Positions 1 to 11,385 of a stretch of 64,000 nucleotides of DNA are shown here, one piece after another (position 1 is the stretch's first letter; every line of letters starts with the position of its first letter). A program made the translations under genes and the position numbers. The notes beneath the pieces were generated by a model that was not told the origin of the DNA, ran no database searches, and worked only from the letters and a program-made list of their open reading frames with translations. Source of the DNA: Vesta saturnalis (lineage: Eukaryota > Arthropoda > Insecta > Coleoptera > Lampyridae); NCBI GenBank assembly GCA_036346205.1, contig JARFJB010000896.1, forward strand, positions 1,582,001 through 1,646,000, in the 5' to 3' direction.

Positions 1-1890
1 TAAAATAATTGCAAACTAAATGCAAAATAAGTAAAAAAATAAAAGTGGGTACTTAAAAGTGAGTACTTAAAAGGTGCCTAAAAAAACAAACAAATGCTTT
101 AGTTTTAAATATAATGAATTAGAAAATAACTTACCACCAAGATCTGATGGCACCAAATATAAAAAATTAGGTAAAAATCATGCTTACTGCTGTAACATTC
201 AGCATTAAGTGAATTAAAAAAAAACTTTCAGAATAACTCAAGTGCATTCCCCCTAAAAGTCTTCACGCGTTGCGTGGATACCATAATATAAATCCAACTT
301 TTTAAGAAAGGGAACTATAACTATTTATGTAATATTACACCCAAAAGATTTGTTCTAGGAAATGCAAATTAAATTCCCATTCTCAATTCTACATATTAAT
401 AATTAAAAACCTTTCTAATATTACGCCAAATAAATGAACAATTCTTAAATTAATGTACTTTTTAATACAACCACAAAAAAAGGTTGTTACAATATATACC
501 GTGAAATATTGTTAAAGGTGAAAATTTCAGTAAGATTTACGTAACAGATGTGGGCAATTGCCCATTGCTCAGTGGAAGAGGGTTGGGATGTTGATCTTCG
601 TGTATGGTGAATATGGATGACATTAATTAATATCGGAAAAGTCATTAATCAAAAGGCGCCAGTTTGTTTGAATCAACAATATTCGTATAATTAGCACACA
701 AATAAACGCTAGTACTGCACAGCAAAGTTTAAAAACAAACGAAAACTTGCTTTTCTTCCATATCATTCAACCAGATGGATCAGCAAAAGAGCTCCTGAAC
801 TGGTGCTATGTCAAAAGCTTCCAAACAATCGCATGTAAAAAATAAATTAACGTAGGCGTGCAGTTAGACCAATTGTAGAGGTCATCAAACTTAATTTACA
901 TAATATTGTTTTCTTGACGTTAAACCTATCAAAAAAAACCGTATATTCACCAATCTTATAACTATTAGTTTTCAATATCTAAACAAATAAATACGATCTC
1001 AATAATACCGTAAAGTATAACAAAATAATGCTTTGTTAACAAAAAAAACCGTCGTCACTGGAAGGGCTGTGCAGTAGGGTGAAACAGTTAAACATTTTTT
1101 TTCTTTCTTTCAAACGCCTGGGATCCTAAATTATTTATTTTGCTTTAAAACTTAAGTTCAAATAAATTTACAAAAAAAAATACCTTCATGCTGCGCACGT
1201 CGTATGACGTCACGTTAAGAAAACTCTATTGCGCAATGCGTAAACGTGCACATTTTGAGCTTGTAAATCTTCTTTATAGCTTTTAAAAAAGCCAATGAGA
1301 GCCAAGGCAGATCAAAAATTGAATATTTGAAAAACAATATTTTTGGAATTTTCTAGCCTTCTTCTCCCCAATCTCATACCTCACTGTCAAGCAAACGCGC
1401 GCCTAATAGATGATGGAATGGAGTAGTGGGGGAAGACGCTTGAGAAGTTCAGAACAAATTTATGTTCACCTTTATTCTATTTGAGTATTTGCATGTAGCA
1501 GTAGCTGTGTCCGTAATATCATTGTATAACGTTCAAATTTTACACCTTTCGTTTTCAAGCATTCAACTAGCTATTTACTTTTCCGCAGTTCTGCCATCAA
1601 TTAGTAATTTCAAGTTTGTAAAAAGCTAATAACTATTTGGTTTCCGATCAGAATAATATTTACTCAGACAAGGTAAAATGTTTTCTGGAGTAAAGATGTC
1701 CTAAGAATTTATTCTGTAACTTTTCTAAAGATTCGAAACATACTTGCGTTTATTGTGATGATAACATTGAAGCGCAAAATCAAGTTTAGATCTGACTAAT
1801 GTCGTGTTGAGGATAGTAAGGATATTTATATTATAAAAGAAATGTGCTTGTAAAAATAAAATCCAAAGACCTGATTCGCACTTTTAAAAG
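1..1890. other. AT-rich non-coding stretch
   Basis: I see no supported gene here. The only small structure is a 14-bp unit repeated twice near 46-72 (GTGGGTACTTAAAA then GTGAGTACTTAAAA). A short CG-containing patch near 1190-1250 stands out from the AT-rich surroundings but has no recognised identity. Confidence 0.6.
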
Positions 1891-1901
1891 TATTTGTTAA
1901 T

Positions 1902-2219
1902 ATGCAGCTAATTGATTGGTGTTCAGTGGAATTATCTGAACCACCACTAACATTTAATATTCCAAATATAGCAGAAATAGTAAAAAATGGAACCTTTGAA
2001 AAGGTAAAATTTGACAATTTTCCTTGTCATACCCAAGCGGTAGAAAGGATGGTAAAGTTAGTGACTGAATCGTCTGAAGCAGTTTGTGGTGAAGATTCGC
2101 GCGATGGTTTTATCCGAGTCACCCTAAAGTCAAGAGAATCCATGTCATCTTTCGAAACCATCGAACTAAATAATATTTTATCTTGCCTTTTTCTTTTTTT
2201 TTTAGTTAGTAATCATTAA
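1902..2219 (+). pseudogene. Fragment of a mobile-element-associated conserved protein
   Basis: A 105-codon open stretch. Residues 1-20 carry an LIDW...SEPPLT motif, and residues 40-80 carry PCHTQAVERMVKLVTE followed by RDGFI and LKSR. From memory, this combination recurs in uncharacterised, apparently repetitive proteins of insects and cnidarians, often near mobile elements; I cannot name a function. The conserved part ends near residue 83 and the last 20 residues (Leu/Phe-rich, from a T-rich tract) look like read-through into non-coding DNA, so this is a 3' terminal fragment without the rest of its gene. There is no partner gene next to it. Recognition of the motif is moderate; the gene status is not. 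Confidence 0.4.
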
Positions 2220-2586
2220 ATGTTGTGTTTTGGTTGTTTTATTACACTTTAAATAAGATATGTAAAATTACTCGATTTTTTTTATCGTAAATTGAAATCT
2301 CAGGCGGTGCAAAATATTCAGTTGTATACAAAACATATCCAAAAAAAAATTATTACGATATGTCAATGTTTTCATCCTGAAATTTTGTATTAATGACGTT
2401 ATCTGACTTACGCAACATGAAGGAATTTTTTTTCTTTAATTCTGGTTGTGGCAAATCACTTTTTTCTTTGGTTCGCACGTTTTGAAGCTCCAGGCAGTCC
2501 AAATAAATAACACTTAAAAATTCATATATGGAAATGTTCCACTGTGCAGTCTCAGAATTACAAACAAAACAAATGCGCCATAAGTA

Positions 2587-2870
2587 GGCACCAATTATGC
2601 GCCGAACTTCACAACCTTGAACTTTTGCCTAAATCATTTTTTTCTTAACTATCCGTCAATTATGCGCTGGTTTGCGTCACTAAACTGTAACTTTGCGCTC
2701 CCATAGGAAATAAGTTATAGCAAAAGCTACACCGAGAAGACTAACTTCATACCCTTACACGTAAATTAATTTTTTTGAGCTGCGATCTAATTAGGTACCC
2801 ATTATGCACCGCTTTTCCAAGTTAAAGTTAAGCTTTGCGCCCCTATAAAAAACATGGTATTGTAAAAACC
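2587..2870. repeat. Three degenerate tandem-like units
   Basis: Three related stretches share an ATTATGCGC/ATTATGCAC start (near 2596, 2658 and 2800), and two of them share TTTGCGC followed by CCCATA or CCCTATA (near 2692 and 2834). They look like decayed tandem copies of a unit of about 60-150 bp. No coding potential was seen. Confidence 0.3.
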
Positions 2871-3266
2871 ACATCACCACACCAACAACTTTACCGTGAA
2901 TAATTCCTTCTGTTGCATCAGTATGTTTCCCAAAGGTATTAACCTTTGTTGACTATCGTACTTTAAAAGTTAACCATATTTTTTCTCAGTTTCCATCTTT
3001 CGATATCCCAATTCTCAGAGACTTGCTTATAAAACATCATTCATTCCCCAATAGGTCTATTTGACCACATCACCACACCAACAACTTTACAGCCGTGAAT
3101 AATTCCTTCTGTTGCATCAGTATGTTTCCCAAAGGCATTAACCTTTGTTGACTATCGTACTTTGAAAGTTAACCATATTTTTTCGCAGTTTCCGTCTTTC
3201 GATATCCCAATTCTCAGAGACTTGCTTATAAAACATCAATTCATTCCCCAATAGGTCTATTTGACC
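2868..3266. repeat. Direct tandem duplication, period 196 bp
   Basis: The block beginning ACCACATCACCACACCAAC at 2868 is repeated from 3064 with only a few changes, including a short insertion after AACTTTAC. The duplicated block contains part of the LINE endonuclease region, so the duplication happened inside the decayed LINE copy at 2935-4060 or at its edge. The copies are far more alike than the LINE copies are to one another, so the duplication is recent relative to the insertion. Confidence 0.85.
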
Positions 3267-4060
3267 ATTGTCTAATAGAAATAGATTCACTGTTCCAAGA
3301 TAAATGGAGTGGTCAACGTGATTTCATCGTAACCTTCCTATAGAGTGAATATTGTGTTAAGTCGTATTCGTTTTCGGACATTACTGTGTCATTATTAGAA
3401 GCCATCCTCATAGGATACACAGGTATTCATTCCCTAACAACAAAATCGTATAGATCATTTTAATTCCAACCCTGTTTCGATAGTGCTTAAGCTTTAGTAT
3501 TACCTCATGCAAAGATAAACATTCAATAAAATGGTCAAGAATCACACAGAACACGGTGCTTGAAATATCTGCATACATGTTATCATTAAAGCTAGCAATT
3601 CGTTCGAACAAGGAAAATAGACCGAACTTGCTACATGTCCATTGGATAGTTGTAAGTTTTGGTATTAAGCTCAAGGCATCAGTAAACACTTTGGCACATC
3701 TCCATTTTTCCCCATGACATCTTTGACAGATGTGTAGTAACTTGTCTTGAAAATAAAGTCGATCATCTTGTGAATTTATTACCATGAAGCTTTTAGTGAA
3801 TTCTACATTATGGGTAATCAAACCAACTCATATGCAATACAAGCTCCTAGAATTGATCATCAGTATGCTTGATTCCAATAGGGCGACTGACTCAAACGGT
3901 ATCTCTGCTGTTGTCGTATAGAATTGTTCTCCGAGACTAATAGTACCAGTCCGATTTAAGTTCTAATCGATCTCTATGATTTATGGGTAATTCCCAAAAA
4001 AGACGACATGGAAAAAGTCGTTTAAAAGGCGATCTTCTTTCATAAGTCATCCAAGTTGGG
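2935..4060 (+). pseudogene. Decayed LINE copy A (CR1/Jockey type)
   Basis: Nucleotide similarity to the better copy at 16.2-18.9 kb identifies this stretch. Around 2950-3020 it matches the endonuclease region near 16,860-16,920. It then jumps to sequence matching about 17,095-17,160 (internal deletion), matches the 17,300-17,420 linker around 3,380-3,490, the start of the RT region near 3,840-3,930, and RT domain sequence near 4,020-4,060. No long reading frame survives. The 3' end is missing; the next 90 bp lead straight into an oppositely oriented copy. It contains a 196-bp tandem duplication. It is a dead, internally deleted copy of the most common LINE family in this window. Confidence 0.65.
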
Positions 4061-4149
4061 AATATATATTAGAAGCACTCGGTGAAACAGTTGTAGTTGT
4101 TTTAGGTTTTTTTTTAAATAATTGTGGTACTGAATAGGTTACGTTTAGC

Positions 4150-6290
4150 CTAAGGTGTTAACACTCCGGAACGTGTAGGAAGATGTATATGAATATGTTT
4201 AAATGGTAAGAGGTGCCTATAGCCGATCATTTCAGAGTTAGAAGCCGTGTAAAAGAATGTACATTGCGCCCGTCTAGGATGACAGAAAGAAATTTGTACT
4301 GCACATTGATGATGTGAATGAGCGAAGCCAGTATCGCCAGCTAAGCTGGCTCGAGACGGCATCAAAGAATGCAACAGTGATTGTAATTCCAATAGCACAA
4401 AGAATGAATGGAAACGATTTCTCTGTGCTTAAGGGTGTCATTTATAACCATCAGCGCATTTCTTTGAATACGATCGAATATCGAGAACATCTGGGGAGCA
4501 CCAACCCAAAGGTAAAAGATATTCTAGATGAGATCTGACTTAGGCCTTATAAATCAGAAGGAGGTATCGGGAGGCAATACTACTTAGATCTGTATATAGG
4601 GCCTATTTTATCAGCATATACTTGAGTAACTGACAGAAGATGGTCAATCCATGATAGATCTGCGTTCCTAACATAGTAACAACAGAGTCTGAAAGCTTAT
4701 AATCTAAGTATTTCATCCTTACAATAGAGAACAATCGATTTTGTTTGGCGGAGACACAAGGTAAAGTTTTGTTAGCATTAAATTTTAATTAGATCATTAC
4801 TTTCCCATTAAAGGGTAGGTTGTATGCCCATGTTGATTGGAATTGAAAATTTCAGCTTAATACCTTGATTTGGGATAGTAGGTGAAGTAGTGTTATGAGT
4901 AGACTGAGATGAACTACAATGAAGAGTGCTATCCTCTGCAAAGCAATGGGCCGGGTTAGATGTATAGAAATAAGAATTTATCATTGATCTCCGTGGCTCG
5001 CTCGCGTTAAAGCTAACTTATTTAATAAGAAACCATTAACTACGACACATACTCGTTCTTTATCAAGTAAATTGGAAATCCAATTGATGATAGTGCAAGT
5101 TAACCCAAACGGGGTGGGTTTGGTCAGTGAATATTTAGGTTACACTTGGTAAAATGCTTTTGAAATATGTAAAGTGAGTACATTGTTTCGCCGGATCGTT
5201 ATGATGTATTGTTTCAAACTTGGGTTATCGATGGAAGAGAATCACCTAAAAATTATATTGTTGGCAACTAAGGGGTTTGATAGATTTAAGGTAAGATAGT
5301 ATTTTCTGCTTGATGGCTTTCGGAAATGAGTTGATTTCATAGTGCATGAAGAAGAGTTGGCTACTGCCCAGAAACGGATTGGGTTTATTTACAGAGTCAG
5401 CTACTACGGAAGATTAAAAAATACATGGGGGACCAACGATGTACCAAAGTTTCTACTTATTTCTTTAACTAAAGGCCAAAATTTACGACTACCGAAAGGG
5501 TATGCATATTTTTGTTCGAGAACTTATTACCTTTGGTGATAACACTTTTGCAGGTATTTCTAGCACCAACGTAGCCTGTACGACTCTCGGCCGTTTTATT
5601 GGATTTCCATGATATATTTTTGGAAGGGATTGTATCAGTACAAGCTCTATTGAGCCAGGTTTCGAAACCAGAATGACCTATACCGTTTGGTTTTTTAGAA
5701 ATGCATAACTCCATGCCTACGAGGATGACTTCAGATATAGAAACAGCAATGATTAAAGAGAAGGACGTCTTAAAACACTATTCACTCGATGGGAAGGTTG
5801 TACAAGAATCTCGTAAATCACTCTATTTGGCTGACTTAAAACACCAAAAGGTTCTATAAGTGTTGTGAATAACAGAGGAATCTTGGACAGTAGAAGTTAT
5901 CTCTATTAGACATGGTCATACAGGCCTAGCAGGAAAAGAACGGATGTTTTATAGGCAAGTGGGTTTGATGTAAAGAAGGGGTCTAGAAGATGTCGAGCAT
6001 GGATAGGGTTATCAAGGATTACAGTGGGTTTGGAAGTCACTTGTGTGAGATCACATCAACTAGCAAATGTTTCTGCACTATGACCAACAGGATTAGTAGT
6101 AGATGAATATTGAAACACGTTGGTCACGAAGTCTTCCAGAATTAAAATGTCGCATGATGGAGACGGGGACAGAAGATAGTCAACTTTCAAACTAATGTAC
6201 GCGAAAAAGTCTTAAAAGTTACTATAATTGGAAACCTATACATGCAAAAGTAAAATTTGACAGAATAAAGGGCATAAATTGTATTCTCTG
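4150..6290 (-). pseudogene. Decayed LINE copy B, minus strand (CR1/Jockey type)
   Basis: Read on the minus strand, this is a nearly collinear copy of the LINE at 16.2-18.9 kb. Endonuclease sequence lies near 6,240-6,000 (it includes the block matching 16,950-17,030), the linker near 5,760-5,470, RT near 5,280-4,880, and the C-terminal domain near 4,540-4,150, where the RxxR...SH and FFY..SN motifs typical of the LINE C-terminus can be read. The minus-strand open stretch at 5469-5714 is the linker, not a separate gene. Many stops and frameshifts make it non-functional. It is the only copy here that keeps the whole C-terminal end, and it is tail to tail with copy A. Confidence 0.65.
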
Positions 6291-8318
6291 TTTTATTTAC
6301 GTATGTTTGGGACTGTTGGAGCTCTATGGTGAATGCAATTGAACTGGTATGGACGCATGCGAAAGGATACTATGAAGAGCATATTGAAACAGATAGTGAT
6401 AAAGATGAAATTGTAATTGCTGTATAGAACGATGGCTTATTACAATGTAAGGAATGTATTTAAATCATATAGAAGAAAATATAAAAAAGGGGTACTAACA
6501 AGAAGAAGTGTTAGATGTTACAGTGAAATGATTATTAATGGCAATTTGTGCCACGGAATAGCTCAGTGGTGTGGGCGGGGTTCTTAATGTTGTAAAAGGG
6601 CACTCGTCAGAACTCCAACAACGCCAAAATCGTGCAAAATTTGTCAAAAAGGTACCACCTGTAAAATACATTTATGGCGGGAAAAATGTCATGAACAGAT
6701 TTTGTAATGGTCTAACAGGAAACCAAAACGGTCACTCAAAAATAAACTACTTTACTACTAAAAATTCTATCCAAAAATATTTACGCGAAATTCACCTAAA
6801 TTCCAATTAAGTTCTAAGCTTTATATAAAAACCGCAAAATTGCGAAAATAAAAACCCAAACTGTAAAATATCGCCAAATCTCAACGCAAAAATCATTATC
6901 TCAAATAGCCAATAATGCATGAAAATACGACAATTAATTGTTCAACTTAAAACAAAGAAACACGTCACTACAACAAAACTAAACGCAATTGAAAATTTAT
7001 AAAATCCTAAAATTTACGAAACGTTGATATCAGGATTGAAAATTCCTAAATTCGGGAAAAATGCACAGCTTCGACATAATCAAGATTGCTTACCTGTTCG
7101 GCAACATCAGTAATGTCTGCTATCGGTAGGTAGATACTTATAAAAGGTTACTTCAAAAGAGGGCGACTATTCGCAACACCCTCGGGGGCAAAAAAATACA
7201 AACAGCTGTTTGGTCAACGACCTACTTACTTCATAACTATGTTACGTTATTTAACTTAATAACTGTAATGTTCAATATAATTATTCTGAAAAAAGGAATC
7301 ACTTTAATTCTGTTACAACCAGTCATAATTCTATCAAACTATACGCTATTAAATGTGTTCAAATTAAAAAAAAATATATTATTTAATACTCACTGATAAA
7401 GCTTTGAACGTAATTACTTGTTGCAAATAACCCTAAAACTATTGACGTTGATGTAACGATCCATTTAACCAAAAGATGCTGTATAAGAATAGGGGTTCAC
7501 AGTTAAATTCACATTTAACAAAATATTGTATCAATTTAAATGTTACGTTCAAAGTTAATACTCACTGATAAAGCTTCGAACGTAATTACTTGTTTCAAAT
7601 AAACCCAAAACTATTGATGTTAATGTAATAATCTATTTAACCAAAAGATGCATGTACATACGCGTATTATAAATAAACAAATACTGTAACATCCACAATT
7701 ATTAAATCTGAATTGTCTGGAATACATAAAATTGCATTGAGACTAGCTAGTTTCAAAACATCTCTAACTTCTAGATTTTCTGTAAATTTTACTCTTAAAT
7801 TGACCTAAAATGGTTTCGGTAGGCTATAATTCGCTATATAAATTCGTCTGTATAACATATATTAAAAATACACAAATAAATTTAGTTTGACATCAGGTTG
7901 AATAGGTTTGCATTGCAATTGACCCAATGAAATAATCAAACGTTAACCAAAAAAGCAACTGTTAGTTTAGGTAACAACATTCAATAAAATGCACACAACA
8001 ATTTTATTAAAATCTGTAAACCACAGTAAGGAAATTAAAATGCACCAAAATAGTTTACCTTATCCTTAAAACAGTCCCCTTTTGTTACACATACACCTGC
8101 GGAATCTCGAGAATGGCCTAGGCGGCGGCAATACAATCAATATTGAAACTACATTCGATTCTTCCATTATAACTCAGATCGCAAATACTTCTATAAGTTG
8201 CGTTGCGTTTTGATTGATATTACAATTGGTTGTACGTAAACTAGTGCTTAAACTTCTTTAAACTCTGGTTACTTTAGTTTACTATTTACAAGTTCTGAAT
8301 ATCACTTATTAATTTTAA
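6291..8318. other. Non-coding, AT-rich, with one dispersed duplication
   Basis: I see no recognisable gene. The open stretch at 6571-6810 has no motif and low-complexity flanks. A 95-bp sequence occurs twice at 7384-7650 (listed separately). Confidence 0.5.
7384..7650. repeat. Pair of 95-bp direct repeats, period 172 bp
   Basis: The sequence at 7384-7478, starting TAATACTCACTGATAAAGC and ending AAAAGATG, recurs at 7556-7650 with about ten differences. The two copies are separated by 77 bp of unrelated sequence. This could be a decayed two-unit minisatellite or part of a non-autonomous element; no ends are recognisable. Confidence 0.8.
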
Positions 8319-8564
8319 ATGCCGCCAAAAGAACGAAAAACCTTTAATTTGCAGCGAATTATTTGTTATATGGTCGGCTGCACACCCGAAGTCACCAAAA
8401 CTAAAACCTTAAATTATTGTGCTTTTGATCCCCACTCAAAATGCGTTGGAACTCCCAAGGAATTAACGACGCACTTATTCAACACTGCCCCAAACATCCA
8501 TGGACGAGAACTGTCGCTATACGACAATGATACGATAACTAATGCGGGAGGCGAGAAGTCATAA
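8319..8564 (+). CDS. Small hypothetical ORF
   Basis: An 81-codon ATG-to-stop ORF, MPPKERKTF..., with a basic N-terminus and four Cys residues (two near 16-21, two near 34-42), but no recognisable domain. No splice signals or neighbours support it. It may be chance or an exon of an unseen gene. No function is assigned. Confidence 0.12.
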   Translation: MPPKERKTFNLQRIICYMVGCTPEVTKTKTLNYCAFDPHSKCVGTPKELTTHLFNTAPNIHGRELSLYDNDTITNAGGEKS

Positions 8565-8798
8565 AACAATCGTCCAATTAAGGGTAACGAAAAAAAACTT
8601 CAACGGTAACTTCACTTCACAAGGGCGTAAAATAATTCACTACCTCAAAACCAACACCTCTTCGTGTATTCGGCAAAGCGCACACGAGCCTTGACGTTAG
8701 GGCACTATTTTAAAGCTGACTGTAGAAACCACCAATTCCTCTTCATCATCCCGAGCGTCACACGCGGTTATCCAAAACCAAAAAATGCTAGCTATAAA

Positions 8799-9728
8799 GG
8801 TGGAAGCAGACTATTATCACGTCATGTGAGCACAAGTGCTATCACTATGACAAATCTGAACCGTGATGTCACGTTTAGGAACAAACGTGTCATGCCTTTT
8901 CTTTCATTTGCGATATAAGAGTATTTATAATCAGTTATCACTGTACATTGTATACGAAAACTTGTCGGTTGGTCTGTACTTTAATTATGGAAAGTGCAAG
9001 CTCTACTAGTTCAACTAGAAACTGTTGCTGCTTTTGTGGTTTGCGAGAAACAAAAGTCAACAAGAATATGGGTCCATGATATTAACACAAGAAGAGGAGA
9101 ATTGGGTGAGTTTCGAAGGCTAGTTCAAGACCCACAAAACAAAATGTATATTTTTAGTGGTCAATGTTAAGTACATTCGAGTTAACACTTGAATTGAACT
9201 TATTGTTATAAATAATAATAAAATAGAAACTATGTAATACATTTCTTTAGTTTGAATTATTATTCGATTCAAGATATAAATATAATATAGTAATTTATTA
9301 TGGTATAGTTACCTGTTATTTATAGCTCTCGTCCAATTTCTTCCCAGGCAGTTTGGCGAATATGTTGGTCGCGGTAATCATGGGAACCATTATTGTATAA
9401 AACATCATGTTCCCTTACTTTTCCGATAATAATACCATTTTTAAATTTTTAATAAGAAATAAACACGTGGGAACAGTAGAATACGATGGCTGTGAATGCT
9501 AGAATGAACAATGGCACGTGAGTCATAAGTGTGTAAACTTTCAGGAAATAAAACCGTGCTGTCACACGTGAGGTTAATAAAGTCACGTGATACGCATGAC
9601 CTGACTTCGGTGTGGTTCTGACACATTTAAATATTGTGTATTATACACAATCTACACTTTTTCCGCGTGACGTGAGATACCGTGATAGCACATGAGCTCA
9701 CATAACGTTATAATAGTTTGTTCCCACC
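8799..9728. mobile_element. 930-bp element with 47-bp TIRs carrying a MADF remnant
   Basis: The 47 nt at 8799-8845 and the reverse complement of 9682-9728 align without gaps at 40 of 47 positions; both begin GGTGG and end GTGCTATCAC. Between them, on the minus strand, lies a fragment resembling a MADF (Myb/SANT-like) DNA-binding domain, the usual second protein of PIF/Harbinger elements. Size, TIRs and content suggest a deleted Harbinger-type element (inference). A clean 3-bp TTA/TAA target duplication is not visible at the ends I chose, so exact boundaries may be off by a few bases. Several CACGTG and GTCACGT motifs lie inside. Confidence 0.6.
9320..9426 (-). pseudogene. MADF-domain fragment (Harbinger accessory protein-like)
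   Basis: The minus strand reads KVREHDVLYNNGSHDYRD and then, a few residues on, TAWEEIGREL before a stop. The pattern V(R)xHxxLYxxxxxDYxD followed by AWxEI is the MADF core. In PIF/Harbinger elements such a protein binds DNA and helps the transposase. Only the first half of the domain remains and no start codon is evident. Its place between the 47-bp inverted repeats ties it to that element. Confidence 0.45.
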
Positions 9729-9729
9729 T

Positions 9730-10879
9730 GTAGTTCCACACGGTGAAAACGTGCTACTTCCAAGAACTGATAGCTAATTAAAACGAAACCTAATTGAGCA
9801 ACCAAACTTTACGAACACAACTAATCAAAACGATTCGTTAAAGTTTCAAAAAGAATTGCGATGCCGTCTACACGCGTAAAAGCAAATTTATATCCACATC
9901 TTATGCTTCTCAAATTACGATAACAGATTGAAGAAGAAAATAAAGTCACTAACGGTTCCTGATATACGTCTTATTTTAATTCAATAAGCTATATTTAATA
10001 ATACTTAAAATAACCAGTAATCTAATTTAAAAACTTCAATTTATTAAAGCAATGAAACCGAAACCTATCTGACCTTCCCAAAATTAGCATACTAAATGTC
10101 CATTTGCAATAAAACCAGCTATCCTCAAATACGTAAATAAGTGAGTAAACGAAAGCTTCCAGAAACAAACTGTCTACCGAATGATCCTTCAAATTTACAC
10201 ACAGGGTGACAAATGTTGGACATGATTCTGAATTTCAGACGGAGATGTAGATTTGAATTGCTATTATTTGTTATTCTGATCATGTTAATGTAGAACTTAT
10301 ATGGTTCACTAAGGTATATCTATAAACTAGATTATTATTTATTAATTCATCATCAATTAGTCCAAAACGCTCAGCTACTTATTTTTTTTACATAACCGTA
10401 CAAGAGAGTGTAGTTTTCTAAGAGAAATAAAACTAATTTTTAAATGGAACTACTTCTAGATTATCAGCTTACTGTAACTCTAATTTTCCATACGTCATTG
10501 TGGATCATTCTTGAGCATACTTTATTACCTACAATACAAATGATTACCTACTAAACTAAAACAAAAATTGTGTACGAACTAATGCTCTATTTGAAAATAT
10601 GTTAAAGTTACATTACATGCATTATACATTTCACTTCAGAACTCTGCACACTATTTTTGCATTGTATCTCAACCATACTATATCACCCGTATAAACTGTT
10701 TTATTAACTTACCTTGCAACTTTTTTTTTACTTTTCATTCGTATAATTTGGAAAGTGCAAAGATTATCTGTTTCATAAAATATTTTAGTCAACTTAGCAT
10801 TTCGTGTGTTATTCACCTGCAATTTGTATCTTTTGAATGTTACCTGTCAGCGAATAAAGTTTACAGTGAAAATGTTTTG
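9730..10879. other. AT-rich non-coding stretch
   Basis: I see no gene or clear repeat in this interval. Confidence 0.5.
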
Positions 10880-11360
10880 ATACAATTTGATTTTCTCAAG
10901 TGATGAAAGTAACGATGAAGATGTGCCTAGAAGAAAATTAAAAAACCGAATTAATTTTAATTAATTAACAAAATTATAATTCAAGGAAAGTTTTCGTCTT
11001 TCCACACCCACTGTAGAAGTGGTTCTGCAGGATGAAGGAGTCATTTTGCCCAAGGAACTAGAAGAAACCATGCATTAACGGTAAGCCAGCAGCTTCTCGT
11101 AGTATTGTTTCGGTAAAAGTGGCCAATAACAGGGCATAGTGGCGATGCATAGAATTTGGAAGGTTTCCGCCACAGTCAACAGACTCTTTCGACGAATTGT
11201 ATGTTGTCATATGGACATTGCGAAAGTGTTTTTCGGAAAACGAGGCTTTCCGTCGGTATGTGGCTATGTAGATGGAACAATTGAAAACATAAATGCCCCA
11301 ACAATAAACAAAGATCAATACATCGTTCAACATAGTAAACATTTATTAAACGTGATTACA
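10880..11360 (+). pseudogene. PIF/Harbinger transposase fragment
   Basis: The frames together read like the N-terminal half of a HARBI1-like DDE transposase. An acidic SSDESNDED stretch comes first (about 10,900), then a FRLS.PTVE helix region (about 11,000), then QLLV.LF and GDA.NLEGF..S motifs (about 11,090-11,160), and finally GFPSVCGYVDGTIENINAP (about 11,240-11,300), which contains the first catalytic Asp (the D of VDG). It breaks off after NKDQYIVQHSKHLLN, so the second Asp and the Glu are absent, and stops and frame changes occur near 11,110-11,140. The LINE copy begins about 25 bp downstream, which probably removed the rest. DNA-transposon function is clear from family knowledge; this copy is dead. 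Confidence 0.65.
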
Positions 11361-11385
11361 CAAATAAAACGTCTGGCAAGTGATG

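Noticed and set aside
2935..6290. Twin-priming origin for LINE copies A and B
   Set aside because: The two opposite copies contain the same LINE regions (endonuclease and RT), so they cannot be the two halves of one inverted insertion; two insertions or a duplication are needed.
6549..6625. tRNA-like A box (TAGCTCAGTGG) with a weak B box, possible tRNA gene or SINE head
   Set aside because: The B box is poor (GTCAGAACTCC), no acceptor stem pairs, and no repeated body was seen. A similar GCTCAGTGG near 567 is also isolated.
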